This document shows, one piece after another, positions 10,803-21,789 of a DNA stretch of 64,000 nt. The number at the start of each line of letters is the position of its first letter. Positions within the stretch are counted from its first letter, which is position 1. The notes beneath the pieces were generated by a model. The model did not search any database and was not told the DNA's origin. It saw only the letters and a list, made by a program, of their open reading frames with translations. This DNA comes from Mesodorylaimus sp. YZB2_4. Its lineage: Eukaryota; Nematoda; Enoplea; Dorylaimida; Dorylaimidae. Where the stretch lies: the NCBI GenBank assembly GCA_030248295.1, contig JASANH010000647.1:930001-994000 (forward strand), written 5' to 3'. The translations under genes were made by a program, and so were the position numbers.

Positions 10803-12808
10803 ATGGTGGCAACGAATTTTCTAGGATCAACTGCGATTGTGCTGGGCATATTGGCCCTATTAGCTTGCTTCATTGGGGCCCCTGTGTTGTATCTGAAATG
10901 TGACAGCTTGAAACATGACTTGACTGCGGGTATGAGCGACTTCAATGGGATGACGGCCAAAACTTGGAATCGGCTAATGACAGCTCGAAGCGGTGAAGCT
11001 GTGGCGGTCGCGAGGCTGACCAGACAGCCCGCTAAAGGACGCTGTAATTGCTACAACGGTATGAAGCCACTAACTCTGTTGAAGTAATAGTTTTAAAATA
11101 TACCGTGCCATACCGGCACGAAGTTTAATAGGTGTTAACTATTGTGGCGAATGCCCAAATCCCTGACTTGCTATTTTCAGACAACCGCTGTCCATCTGGT
11201 CCACAAGGCTCAGAAGGCCGCCCTGGCTTAGATGGTGAACCGGGGCCGCCAGGGACTAAAGGAAATATTGGACCCCCAGGACCATACCCTCGACACGTTC
11301 CCACACATCAGCCGTTTGAAAAGGCCTGCCGACCGTGCCCGCAAGGACCGAAAGGACCTCGTGGCTCACCAGGGCCTGTTGGACCATTCGGAAATCAAGG
11401 AAAGTCTGGATCATCGGGACCTGCAGGAAAAGGTGGAGAGTCCGGCTCACGTGGTCCTCCTGGTCCACCTGGTCCACTTGGGCCAAAAGGGAGACCGGGC
11501 TCGAAAGGACCTGCGGGTGACGATTATGTTGGAGGATACTCAAAAGGGCCTCCTGGACCGCCAGGAAAACCTGGAGAACCGTAAGTGATTTTATGTGCCC
11601 TAAACCAATGCATCAACTCACTTTCCCAAGTCATTTCCAGAGGTAGTCCCGGCCTGGTCGGTGACAAGGGCCCAGATGGAAGAAATGGTTTGCCTGGTCG
11701 TCCAGGGCCGCCTGGATTGACTGGCCCGCAGGGGCGCGACGGACCGCCTGGCGAGGCTCCACCAGGGGAGCCTGGAATTCCTGGGCCAGACGGGCGATAT
11801 TGTTTGTGCCCCAGGCCCAGTTGGTTCACTGATCGTGTAACTCAGCCTCATGCTCAATCAACCAGTCCAGCCTATCCTTCAAGTACTGAGTCTGTTACCT
11901 ATCCCACCCAACATCCGAGCACCCTCTATATTCCGCACCCTCCTCCTTCACCTCCTCACCCTGAGCGCCCAAGTACAGAATATATTCCCTATCCTACCCC
12001 TCAACCCGAAAACCCAAGCACCCAGTACATTCCTTATCCTCCTCCACAGCCTGAACAACCGAGACCTCAATATGTTCCTTACCCGCCTCGTCAGCCTGAA
12101 TCCCCGCAGGTCCAGTATATTCCTTACCCTTTCCCATCACCTAACGCTCAATATGGACCTTATCCTCCCCCTCAGCCAGAACAACCAAGCACGCAGCCAG
12201 TTCCGTACCAACCCCCCCGTCCTGAATATCCAAGTACTCAATATACTCCTTACCCATCTCCTCCTCCTGAGCATCAAAGCACCCAACCCATTTCTTACCC
12301 CCCTACGCAGCCTGAGCGTCCTCGAACGGAGTCCTCTCTAATTGAAAATCCATATCCCTATGGCGTTGCCTATCCTCCACCTATTTCTGGCATTAATCAG
12401 AATCCAAATACCTACCACCTAGTCAATACTTGGCCAGCTAAGAACAGCGATGATTCGAATGCAGCCCCTAATTCGGCACCGAATTCTTATCCTAATCCCA
12501 ATCCTAATCCTTATGCAAACGGGAACAGTTATGGCTCGGTCAATTCGTACCCGTCAGGCGTCCCAGCCAGCAGTCTCGCCCAAAATCCCAACCCCGTTTC
12601 CAACGCATCTCGTCTTGTCGTCTACGACGCTCCATACAGTCTTGGCAATGCTTATGGACCCCCTCGTGCCCAGGCTTTCTTCGTTAAGAGTTCGAATGTG
12701 ATTCCTTCGTCATCTCAAAAACATTCAGCAGCGATTCGTAAGGAAGTTCAGTTATGGATGTTGATGACATGCCTGGTATCGGCAATTATGACATTCGGTT
12801 TGGTGTGA
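10803..12808 (+). CDS. nematode cuticle-type collagen with long Pro/Tyr-rich C-terminal tail
   Basis: Exons 10803-11058, 11181-11580 and 11641-12808 join in phase (introns 122 and 60 nt) to give 607 residues. Residues 8-30 are a hydrophobic anchor, and the next 30 residues ([16 protein letters not shown]) match the helical N-domain of nematode cuticle collagens. A CNCYNDNRC knot leads into Gly-X-Y blocks up to about residue 270, interrupted near CRPCP. Residues 272-607 are unusual for the family: repeated [10 protein letters not shown]-like units, then an Asn/Pro/Tyr-rich part ([15 protein letters not shown]), then a hydrophobic last 18 residues ([18 protein letters not shown]) that could be a GPI signal or second anchor. 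Cuticle collagens usually end soon after their last Gly-X-Y block. It is expected to be secreted by hypodermis and cross-linked in the cuticle, with Tyr as a possible cross-link donor. Confidence 0.85.
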
Positions 12809-14344
12809 TCGCTAGTTCTCACTGTTCTTGTTTATGTATCTCGCAGTTTATTGTCATGTCATGTCTCCAGAAAACCAGCGGTGCAGTTCCCCCAAACCAA
12901 GACTGTTATGTCATCATATGATCCGTACAATGTACGCCCTACCATGCCAATGACTTTTGCGCATTTGGCGGCCTGAGCTCTTTTTTTGCGCTCAGAAGGC
13001 ACTCATTCTGCAAACCAATATTTAAAACTGGTTTCTTGGCCAAACCCACCAAAAGAATGGCTCTTGCCTTATTGTCAGGCAGTATACTGTACAATTCGAA
13101 CAACACTCGTAGGTTCGCGTCTTGTTTATCAGAGGTCTTTTATGACGATGTTTGCATGGGATGCCAATACAAAGCGCAACGGACTGGCCAGATACAGGCC
13201 AAATATGGATTTCAAGCGAGTCAACTAAAACGAAATAAAGACGAAACGGATGTTCATACCTACTTGAAAGATGTCTTACCTGGCGCCGCCCCCTATCTTC
13301 CCGCCGTCACAGAGTGACTTGACTTTTTTTAGTTCAGTGTCATCAAAGGGTGAGGTCATATTGCGTTCAGCAACTGAAAAATTGTGAGTGCATTATTTTG
13401 ATGGTTACCGTATTCGTCATCTCCTGCGATTAGGTTGTCAATACACAGAGGAGTATGTTCATAGCTTGCATCCAGGCAATCTTGTATCCCATAGCTACAG
13501 CCGGAGTGAACTGTCGCATCTTGTTTAGCAGACCCCTTTCGTGTCTTTATCCTCGTGCACACACGACTTCACACTCGAGCAAGTCCGTCTACAGCATCAA
13601 CTCAATCAAGTATTGTTCCTTCGACAAATAACTACTTTTGCTGCTTAGTTGACTGTAGCCTTATTATTGACGGGATTGAAACGAACGAGTTTTCGGGGCT
13701 ACACTCTCCAACCAAGGTCGAATTCAATCACCCCGAATATCTGCGTTGACGTTGTACTTTTGCAGCGGACCATGTGCACTCGAGCATGATGGCAGTGAAC
13801 GAATGATTACTCTGCTGCCAACCGAGCAGCCCCAAAACGTGCCAATTGAAAGAAGTAGAGAACTTTTCTCTTCTCGAGCAACCGGTCTTGGTCGCGGAGA
13901 ATCAGGGAACGAGTGCGTGGTGGATGCTTCGAAATAGAAGGCTATGCCAAATATGGGCATGGACGGGGTCAGCAGTTTCGTTTGTTGAGAGGACGTGAGT
14001 AGTTCGACTTACTTCACATGCAGTCGGAAACTGTAGTTATAGCGACTACCGAGATGTTTTACCTTCATCTTTCTTCCACTACTAGCGTTCAGGTGTAACT
14101 ATTCACCAGTTACCCTAGAAGGCGCGTTGAACTGTCAAAAGAATTTTTGTAAAATAATCATTACGCGAGTGCGAGCACCAAAAGCGTAGTTTAGTAAAAA
14201 AGAGACTCCAGTAGCTAGTTTTTGCGAATAAAAGAGCCTTTTGTAGCCCCATTTGACATGCTCGTCAAATCGATGCCTCTATTTCAGTGCACACTTCCAC
14301 ACATTCCCTCGCCCACTCGCAGGCTGTAGACGAGCAAATTCGAG
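12809..14344. other. intergenic, nothing firmly recognised
   Basis: An open frame at 13036-13317 (93 codons) has no recognisable domain or splice context. The rest shows no coding signal. The bestrophin promoter is expected in the right part. Confidence 0.5.
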
Positions 14345-16139
14345 ATGACCATTTCGTATTCGGGCAGTTTCCTTCATGTGCTCCGTCGATGGAAAGGCAG
14401 CGTTTGGAAAGCTGTATGGAAGGAACTGCTAGTCTTCCTTATCCTCTACTATGCTGTCCGCTTCACCATTCTGCTCGCGGCTACAGACCTGAAAAAGGCT
14501 GAAAAAGTTGTGGAAGTTGTAAATAGGTTTACTGACAAAGTGCCATTGCATTTCCTGCTTGGTTTCTACGTCGGTCAAGTTGTGACAAGATGGTGGGCGC
14601 AAGTGCAAGCAGTGCCATGGCCCGACGATATCATTGTCTGGATAAACACGTTCTTCTTCAAATCCGATGCCATTACCAGGGCCAAGAGGCGTACAGTGGC
14701 CAGGTATCTAATACTGTGCGAGACTCTGGTCTTGCGTAATGTGTCGACCAGAATACGAAAAAGATTTCCAACGATTGAATCGTTAGTAAAGGCGGAATTG
14801 ATGACCCAGGTATGCTGCTACTCGCGCAGCTGAGTCTAACTTTGTTCATGGTTCTTTGTAAACAGTCTGCATTGATCGTCGGCAATGCCATACAGGTATC
14901 TGTGGATGATTTTTAAGGAGGAACTGGAATTGTACCACAAAGCCGTTGTGGAGAACACCCGCTGGCAACTACCCCTCCAATGGATCATCAATGGCATTGT
15001 AGTACCCGCAGTCAGCTCCAGTGAGATTCCTGGCGCTGCAGCTGGAACGATCATTGGAAAGATCAATGACTTCCGAGGTGCATTACGCCAAATTTTCATG
15101 TAAGTTGCCGAGAGGTCTGCTTAGCATCTTTATCGTCTGAAGTGCTCGTCGTCCGGGTCACATAGACGTGGCAAAGACTCTCCTTGCCAGCCACCTTAAA
15201 AAAACTAGTTTCGCACCCTACTTGGAATTTGTCCCAGTTTTTCACCGTCACCATACGCGTTCTTTCAGTGTTGAATGACTTACTGCTCATCTTTTAAAAG
15301 GTCTTTTCCTGAGAGCTGCCCCGTCTGGTTGAACTAAATCATTCCACTCCTTTTTATTTCAGGTACGACTGGGTGTGCATTCCTCTTGTTTACACACAAA
15401 CATGCTCAGTCGTTGTTTACGGCTATTTTGGATTTTGTCTTGTTGGTCATCAGTACTTTGGCCTCGCGGCCGACCTGTACTTTCCATTCTTGACCGTGCT
15501 GCAGTTTATCTTCTTCGTTGGTATGGCCATGTCTCAGTCGGGTCCTGTTGCAGCATCATAACTTTATTTCCGTTTATAGGATGGTTCAAAGTGGCTCAAG
15601 ATCTAATGCGCCCGTTTGGAGAGGTATGAAGTGCCTTATTGTCTTACCCGGAGTAAGTCCAGGGTGCTTTCTAGGACGACGACGATGTGGAGCTGAATGT
15701 GGTTCTGGACAGACACGCAGCGGTGGCTATGAATCTGGCTGACCAGATTTGCGGGCTGAATCCACAACACAGTTGGGAGGCCGAACAGAAAAAGCAAGAA
15801 GCCGAGGATAAGGACGAGAACGGTGGGGGAGAGAAGAAAGTGGTCTGTTTGGGTGGACCAGACGAAGAGAAAATCGAAGGAGTGGATGGCGTGCTCGTGG
15901 AAGAGAGTGAGCAACCCTTCCTGATCCTGCCATACAGCAGAGCGTCGCTGCGAAAACCCCGGGATCATTTCCCAAAGCTTCATGCTATCGTCAGTTTGAA
16001 GACGCCCGAAGAAGAGCAGCTGGTCGTTAACACCAGAAACCCATTCTTGGCAAAGAAAGCGGAGGGAAGCCAGGAAAAACCACCAGCCCCTGGAACCAAG
16101 TCGAAACATGCTGAAGCTTGCTCTAGAAACCACTTCTAG
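14345..16139 (+). CDS. bestrophin-family anion channel
   Basis: Five exons, 14345-14809, 14918-15099, 15363-15520, 15580-15623 and 15675-16139, join in phase to give 437 residues. Bestrophins form pentameric Ca2+-activated chloride/bicarbonate channels in membranes. Family hallmarks are the MTISYS start, WKGSVWKAVWKELLVFLILYY (TM1), VPLHFLLGFYV (neck positions V, F, F where human BEST1 has I76, F80, F84), VTRWWAQVQAVPWPD, LILRNVST-like ETLVLRNVSTRIRKRFP, YDWVCIPLVYTQ, WFKVAQDLMRPFGE and the acidic Ca2+-clasp run EDDDDVELN. The acceptor at 14917 (TTTTAAG) was chosen because it restores the MTxxE junction; nearer AGs bring stops. The C-terminal 110 residues are charged and variable. Length fits nematode members. 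No paralogue lies nearby. Confidence 0.93.
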
Positions 16140-17100
16140 GGGATTCTTCTTTTTTTAGTTGGCCTGATGGTTATGTTTGGTAGTCAGCTAATGCATTTCA
16201 GGTGCTGGTGTCATACCTACTTTATGTATTTCTAGTACTACTAGACTTGTTTTTGACGTGGACTGAAAGTAGACTATGGCTAGCTGTTTTCTTAGTTTTC
16301 ATAAGGATGGTTTCATGTTTTACTCCTTTTTTATGCATGGTGGTTGACAAAATATGGCGAAGATATGCCTAATGTAAAGTGAGATGCGTCCTCCCATTGC
16401 TGGTTAGGCTGCGACGCTATCGACGTCGCCTATCTAACGTAAAAATATGAATATATAATCGGCTTAAAAACAGAGACTTTTGGGCTCATGCACAAACTGC
16501 TATCAACTGATTGATCTCCAACGATCTGTAGAGACTTGGATGGCATGGTATGGCAGTTTATAAGCATCAGCAAAAATAGGGATGAACTTACGATACTCCT
16601 CCTTGCAGGGACGGCAGGAGACTTGCCTCATGCATCATACAGGATATATATATATCGAGTATATTTTAGACTCATCGTAACTCGTGTACAGGATATCAAC
16701 ATCCCGGTCAAGCCACCACTGGAATCACGCTGTCGGAAACATATTCTACGGCTGCACAATTTCATCTTACTTTATGGGTTTTGCGTCCAACTAACGCATC
16801 GAACACTTTACATACTGCACATACGGACAGTTGAGGGGCCCGTGTGGACACGTTCATCAAATTCCCAGTAGGTGTATATCGAAAACGGAGAACATAATTA
16901 CATATTGTGGTCTGAACAGAAGGCATCACTCTCTTGGCTTGCTGCAAATTCGAACTTGAAGAAGCCGAGAATCTGTACGGGAGAGTTTGGTACAGTTTGT
17001 CGGCTCGCCCAACTGCCATCCTTCGCATGTAATCGTGCGGTCAGGCAAGAGAACTGATCTTTTAGATTCTATAACAGTTTCGGTCTGAACCAATTAAGGG
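16140..17100. other. intergenic, nothing recognised
   Basis: AT-rich sequence between bestrophin and receptor C. No gene or repeat structure stands out. Confidence 0.5.
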
Positions 17101-18126
17101 ATGGCGAACAGTACCGATCACTACTCGACTGTATTATTACCCATCGCCATCACTTATTTGACCATTGGCATGACAGGCATATTTATGAATGTCCTCGCCG
17201 CCTTCTTTATGGCAACAGAGAAAGAGATGCGCCACGCGACCTACTCCTACATGATCCAACTTTGTATCTGCGACTGCATAGTCCTATTATGTGCGTCGGT
17301 TTACACCGGCCTCGCATTATTATGGCCTCTCTTTTTGAAGGAGAATCTCACAGCATTGTGTGGATTTGTAACGGGAATCAGATGGTATAGTGGCAGTTGC
17401 TTTATGATACTCATTGCACAAAGCCGGTGTGTTCAGCTAGTTTGTTCTCACAAGACTGATGTCATTTTCTCGAAATCTGTTGTTCGCTTCTCCATTTTGG
17501 CCATGTACCTGTGCCCAGCCTTATTTTACACGTACAACTTGTTGCGCAGACCGCTCATATTTTATGTGTCCACGGTGACGAATACGTGGGTGTTCAAAAC
17601 CGATGATCAATTTGGGCATATTATGTCCGTCCTGAACATCGCATTCAATATGGTTTGCGCGGCTGCGATCACAGTCCTCAACTCCGGATCATTGCACTGG
17701 GTTCGCATGACCAGAAAACGTATTCAAACAGTACAAAATCAGGAAAATCGAAAAAGGGAAGTGAAATTATTTCTTCAATGCGCTATCACAGGCACTGTGT
17801 ACACCGTAACTGTAACCGTATTCTTCATAATACCTACAATGAGGATGGGAGGCGAAGAGATATGGGTCTTCGTTACGACCCACGTTGGTTGGATGATGGT
17901 ACATGTCGAGAACCCAATAATCTATTTCACAATGAACACTCTTTTGCAGCGTCGTTTGAGGCAGCTCCTTCGATGCAAGCAAGGACCGAATCCTACTATC
18001 TCATCAAATATTAAACACATACAATCGGCAAATGCCCTTCTGATCATCAGCCAATTGCGAAGGCGCCCGCAGAGATTGCTTAATGATATGGAAATGTCTG
18101 CAGGGCGCTGCTTCCCGTCCGCTTGA
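17101..18126 (+). CDS. 7TM serpentine receptor C (rhodopsin-like fold)
   Basis: Intact single-exon gene of 341 residues starting MANSTDHYS, with an N-glycosylation sequon (NST) in the extracellular N-terminus. Seven hydrophobic segments follow. Shared marks with receptors A and B are YMIQLCICD in TM2, YTGLALLWPLF before loop 1, AQSRCVQLVC at the DRY position, NRKREVKLFLQCAI before TM6, and NPIIYFTMN at the NPxxY position. The C-tail is longer and more basic than in B. It lies on the opposite strand and 15 kb from A and B, so the family is dispersed locally rather than strictly in tandem. An AATAAA at 18482 could serve as poly(A) signal. Chemosensory function is inferred from family resemblance only. 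Confidence 0.82.
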   Translation: MANSTDHYSTVLLPIAITYLTIGMTGIFMNVLAAFFMATEKEMRHATYSYMIQLCICDCIVLLCASVYTGLALLWPLFLKENLTALCGFVTGIRWYSGSCFMILIAQSRCVQLVCSHKTDVIFSKSVVRFSILAMYLCPALFYTYNLLRRPLIFYVSTVTNTWVFKTDDQFGHIMSVLNIAFNMVCAAAITVLNSGSLHWVRMTRKRIQTVQNQENRKREVKLFLQCAITGTVYTVTVTVFFIIPTMRMGGEEIWVFVTTHVGWMMVHVENPIIYFTMNTLLQRRLRQLLRCKQGPNPTISSNIKHIQSANALLIISQLRRRPQRLLNDMEMSAGRCFPSA

Positions 18127-21100
18127 CAATCTCATGATAGAAACTGGATATGTTTGAATATGTGCCCGCACCATATTTATATTTTCATTAATTAGAATAC
18201 AGTAACGTTGGGTATCTGTCGTGTATGTATAGTGCGTCGGAGGTCGAGAACTCAGGAATGTACACTCCTGAGTGAGCATGGATACAATAGAATTCTAGCG
18301 TATTCATGCTGGCGTTACGCTCCTGAGTGCGCATCTGCTTCTTACCGTCAGTGTATAGTAAAATGACTATGACTATGACTTTGAGGTTTTTGCAGGTTTC
18401 ATGACTGGTCGAAAAAATGCACTATGTTTTTAGCAGTTGGTTCCAGTAAAATAATTAATGTTGTGTGTTTCGAACAGTAAAAATAAAAGAGCGCAATTCA
18501 TTTGCAGTATGTTTTAGTTTTTAAAAAGTAGATCATTATGATTAGGTCTTTATGATCTACTTTTGTAACAAAATAAGAAGTTGAGAATTCTGTAACAGAG
18601 TACTTGTAGCTCGCTCCAACAAAGAAACACCGGGAATTAAAAAATTGAATTGGACGACAACCCAGCTGAAACAACAAAAAAAGCAGTACTGTATCTTGGT
18701 AGATGATGATGCTTAACATCGTATTTGTACCACCCAAGATTGGACTGACGCCACTCGTGTAATATCCTGTACACGAGTCAATAGCGGCATTGCTTTGTCC
18801 CTAATGCCATTGCAATGCCGTTAATGACGAGAACGGGTAGGGCAGGCGTTATTGCAGATTACATTGTATTTTGGGGAAAAGAATCAGTATCAATAAGACA
18901 CAGAAGCCTCAACTCATTCGCAACTAGCGCAAAGTGTGAAGGACAGAGTGACAATAAGAGAGTAAAGTAGGCCCCATAAACTGTAGTCCAACTTTCTGCT
19001 GGTGGCTGTCACCCCCCTAAACCAGGAACAGTCACTGACTTACATCTACGGCTGCAGTGTACTGCACTCATACGCGGTCGGTCGACTGTGTGCCATCTGG
19101 CATCTCTATCTCATCGCTGCCCCATCTTGGCCATGTACCTGTGCCCAGCCTTATTTTACACGTACAACTTGTTGCGCAGAACCGCTCATATTTAATGTGT
19201 CCACGGTGACGAATACGTGGGTGTTCAAAACCGATGATCTATTTGGTCATATTATGTCCGTCCTGAACATCGCATTCAATATGGTTTGCGCGGCTGCGAC
19301 CCCTTCCTCAAAATCGGTATGCCATGTCCGAATGTCTAACCCTTCTATTTAGTGAGGAATCAAAACTTACGGCTGTCCTTTTGTTTCTCTATGGCGTCGG
19401 TCTAATATTGCGTGTTGCAGACGGCAGTTAGGGAACCAGAAGCTGGGGATTGGAGAATGACCTCTAATAACTCCGCTTGGAGAGTGACCTGGAACACTAA
19501 GCTAATCAGTATAAGAGATTATCCGAAATGTTGCAAAGCGGACCGATAATTACACATCTGGCATATATTCGCACTCCAGGCTAAAAAATGAATGCTGCAA
19601 CAGATTACGAGTCCTTGATATTTACCATGAGGTGCTACCGTGAACTATATAAGGGTTGCAAACTTTTTTAACGGTGAGCCGTACCCTACACTGATCGCCA
19701 CCACCGTGTCGTGCTCTGTAAGACCAGGGCTTGAAATCTCTCACATTATTTCCTTTGACTATTGCAGCAACGTGCCTCGATTGAGGCTGAAAAAGGAAAA
19801 TGTGAAAATTTTTTACGTTCGCCACGTATAGCTAATGAACGACGGATGGCAGCGTTCTGTAGCAAGAGTTATATGAAGAATGGTTGCGGTGTCTAATTGG
19901 AGGGGCTGTGAAGAAATCTGATCTCACCCCAAAGTGCATGATGCCTGTTAAGTTTCAGCATTTAAAAACCTTTTACCACTTTCTATTTTGTTGAAGCGCA
20001 TGGAAGTCGAATTTCTCACTCATGATGGCAAACTTCCGGTGCTATTTGCTTTTTGAGATGGTAATTGGAGAAATTGAGGATAGCAGATACTATCGCCTCA
20101 AGTAGTTAATGGAAGTCATGCATGTACACTTTGTTATTAGCAGCCCCAAAACCGTCTCGATCATTAGCTACTTAATTCCACTTCCTCATCTCATTTGAAA
20201 AACCAACAGGGACATAAAAGTAGGCGAATTTGAAGAGAAAGCGTGAGAAAATAACCCTTGACTCCCTTTTGATCAATTATGGCGTGTTGAGGATCGATTT
20301 CACTGGCTTAAGTTACACTTTTTTGTATATATTTGGAGGAAGAGAGCACCCGCTTCCATGAGGAGAAGCTGCCGTCCGACTTAAAGTTACGTTCATTTTG
20401 CATGCTGCCTGGATTGGTCCCTACATATATGTAGCTACTTTTATCACAGGCAGCAGAGCTTTGGTTTATGGCAGTAAGTTCTTGGTAATCATTCTTTTGA
20501 CTTCTCTGTACAGTACGCAGTAGTGTATTTCTGTGCAAACATTGCCCAGCTGCGTAGTTTTCAACGGTAAAACTGGTGCTTTCGAAGGGAAGAGGAAAAG
20601 GATCTCTTGCGCCAGCTCTTTCAACGATTTTCTCCATATCTTTTTTTCATAGCAGCAAATCTAGCTAAAGTTCTGATCCTTGAAATTATTTCACGTTCTT
20701 TGCTCTCCAGGGGGCTAGTCCCTGGGCAGTGCAATTTAGCATCTCATTTTGCTTTTCCCATTTCCTGTTGCTCTGTGCTCACCTCATCACATGTCGCTCT
20801 CGAACTTCTACCAACTGTCGCTGTCGAGTCAGTTCCCTGACAGTGAGAGTCCGTCGGCAGAGTGTTAACACTTTATTAGCAATTCAGTTTATTGTTTTCC
20901 GCTGGAAATGTTGTTTGCGCCATGTCATTTTAAAACTCTCTTCCTGGTCCCTTTCTCCACTCTTCCCGCCCCTAATAAAATGAAGCAAAACTTATCGTTT
21001 GCAGTTCTGTATGTGACAGGCCTTCGTTTTGTGCATCAACTAACGTTAGTCACCATCGCGCGATAAGTGACTACGGCTCTATTATACCTCGAAACAGCCA

Positions 21101-21789
21101 GGAGTACTTGTTTCGTGGTCCCATCCTCAGGCGCGAATCGTATCATCTTCAATCTTTCCTATCATAAGGGACATTTTTCTTTGATAGGCATTGCGCGACA
21201 GCCGGCAGACTATCCTGAATACACCGGAATTCCGGTCTCAACGTGTAGCCAGCTTTCCAAATCCGATGATGTTCAAAGAATGAAAAGAGGAGCGTGGACG
21301 ATCGAAAGTGGATTAGGTCGATCAATACCTATATTCTCCTCCCCCCCCCCCCCCAAATAGCAACGTCTGTGTGAATGGCAAAGGTTGGGAAACTGATGCT
21401 CTTGTATTCATCTGCAAAATGGACTTTTTGCCAAACGATTGCGGAGAATGAAAGAAAATAGTAGCAAGACTGATTAGGTTCGCAGAGGTAGGTATCCTAT
21501 TTCGCGGACATTACATGGACAGGTGATAACTTTGACTTTTATCCAAATGACAGACGTCAAGCTGAGAGTATGACACAGAATTTGCCAGCTTCCCTTACCG
21601 CTAGCGCAGCCTTCTAGCTGAGAATAAGGCGTCATTTGAGAAGCTTCGCCTTAAACCTCTAGTGTGGCTTAATTCAAGAAATGCCGGTAACATCTCAAAT
21701 CTCCTTGCTAGGCCACCACGGTGTCAGCTGCTAGTGCGACTCGTAGGAGTCTTAACCTGCTATTTATTTGCAGCGGATTGAATCGTCAC
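18127..21789. other. intergenic, with receptor fragment and C14 tract
   Basis: Contains the partial receptor copy at 19122-19313 and a run of 14 C at 21341-21354. No intact gene is seen. A pyrimidine-rich acceptor-like site ending TTTGCAG just before 21776 could be a 5' UTR splice or trans-splice site for the DEG/ENaC gene that follows. Confidence 0.5.
19122..19313 (+). pseudogene. broken partial duplicate of receptor C
   Basis: About 180 bases are nearly identical to 17491-17683 of receptor C (TM4 to TM5 part): by eye, four substitutions and one inserted A. The insertion (GCAGAACCGC against GCAGACCGC) shifts the frame, and similarity stops abruptly at both ends. No other receptor exons are recognisable around it, although the preceding 100 bases may be a more diverged piece (a VGRLCAIW-like translation). 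It is a recent, non-functional segmental copy. Confidence 0.85.

Noticed and set aside
13036-13317. 93-codon open frame after the collagen gene
   Set aside because: No recognisable motif, paralogue or intron signals; could be chance. Kept only as a remark in the intergenic entry.
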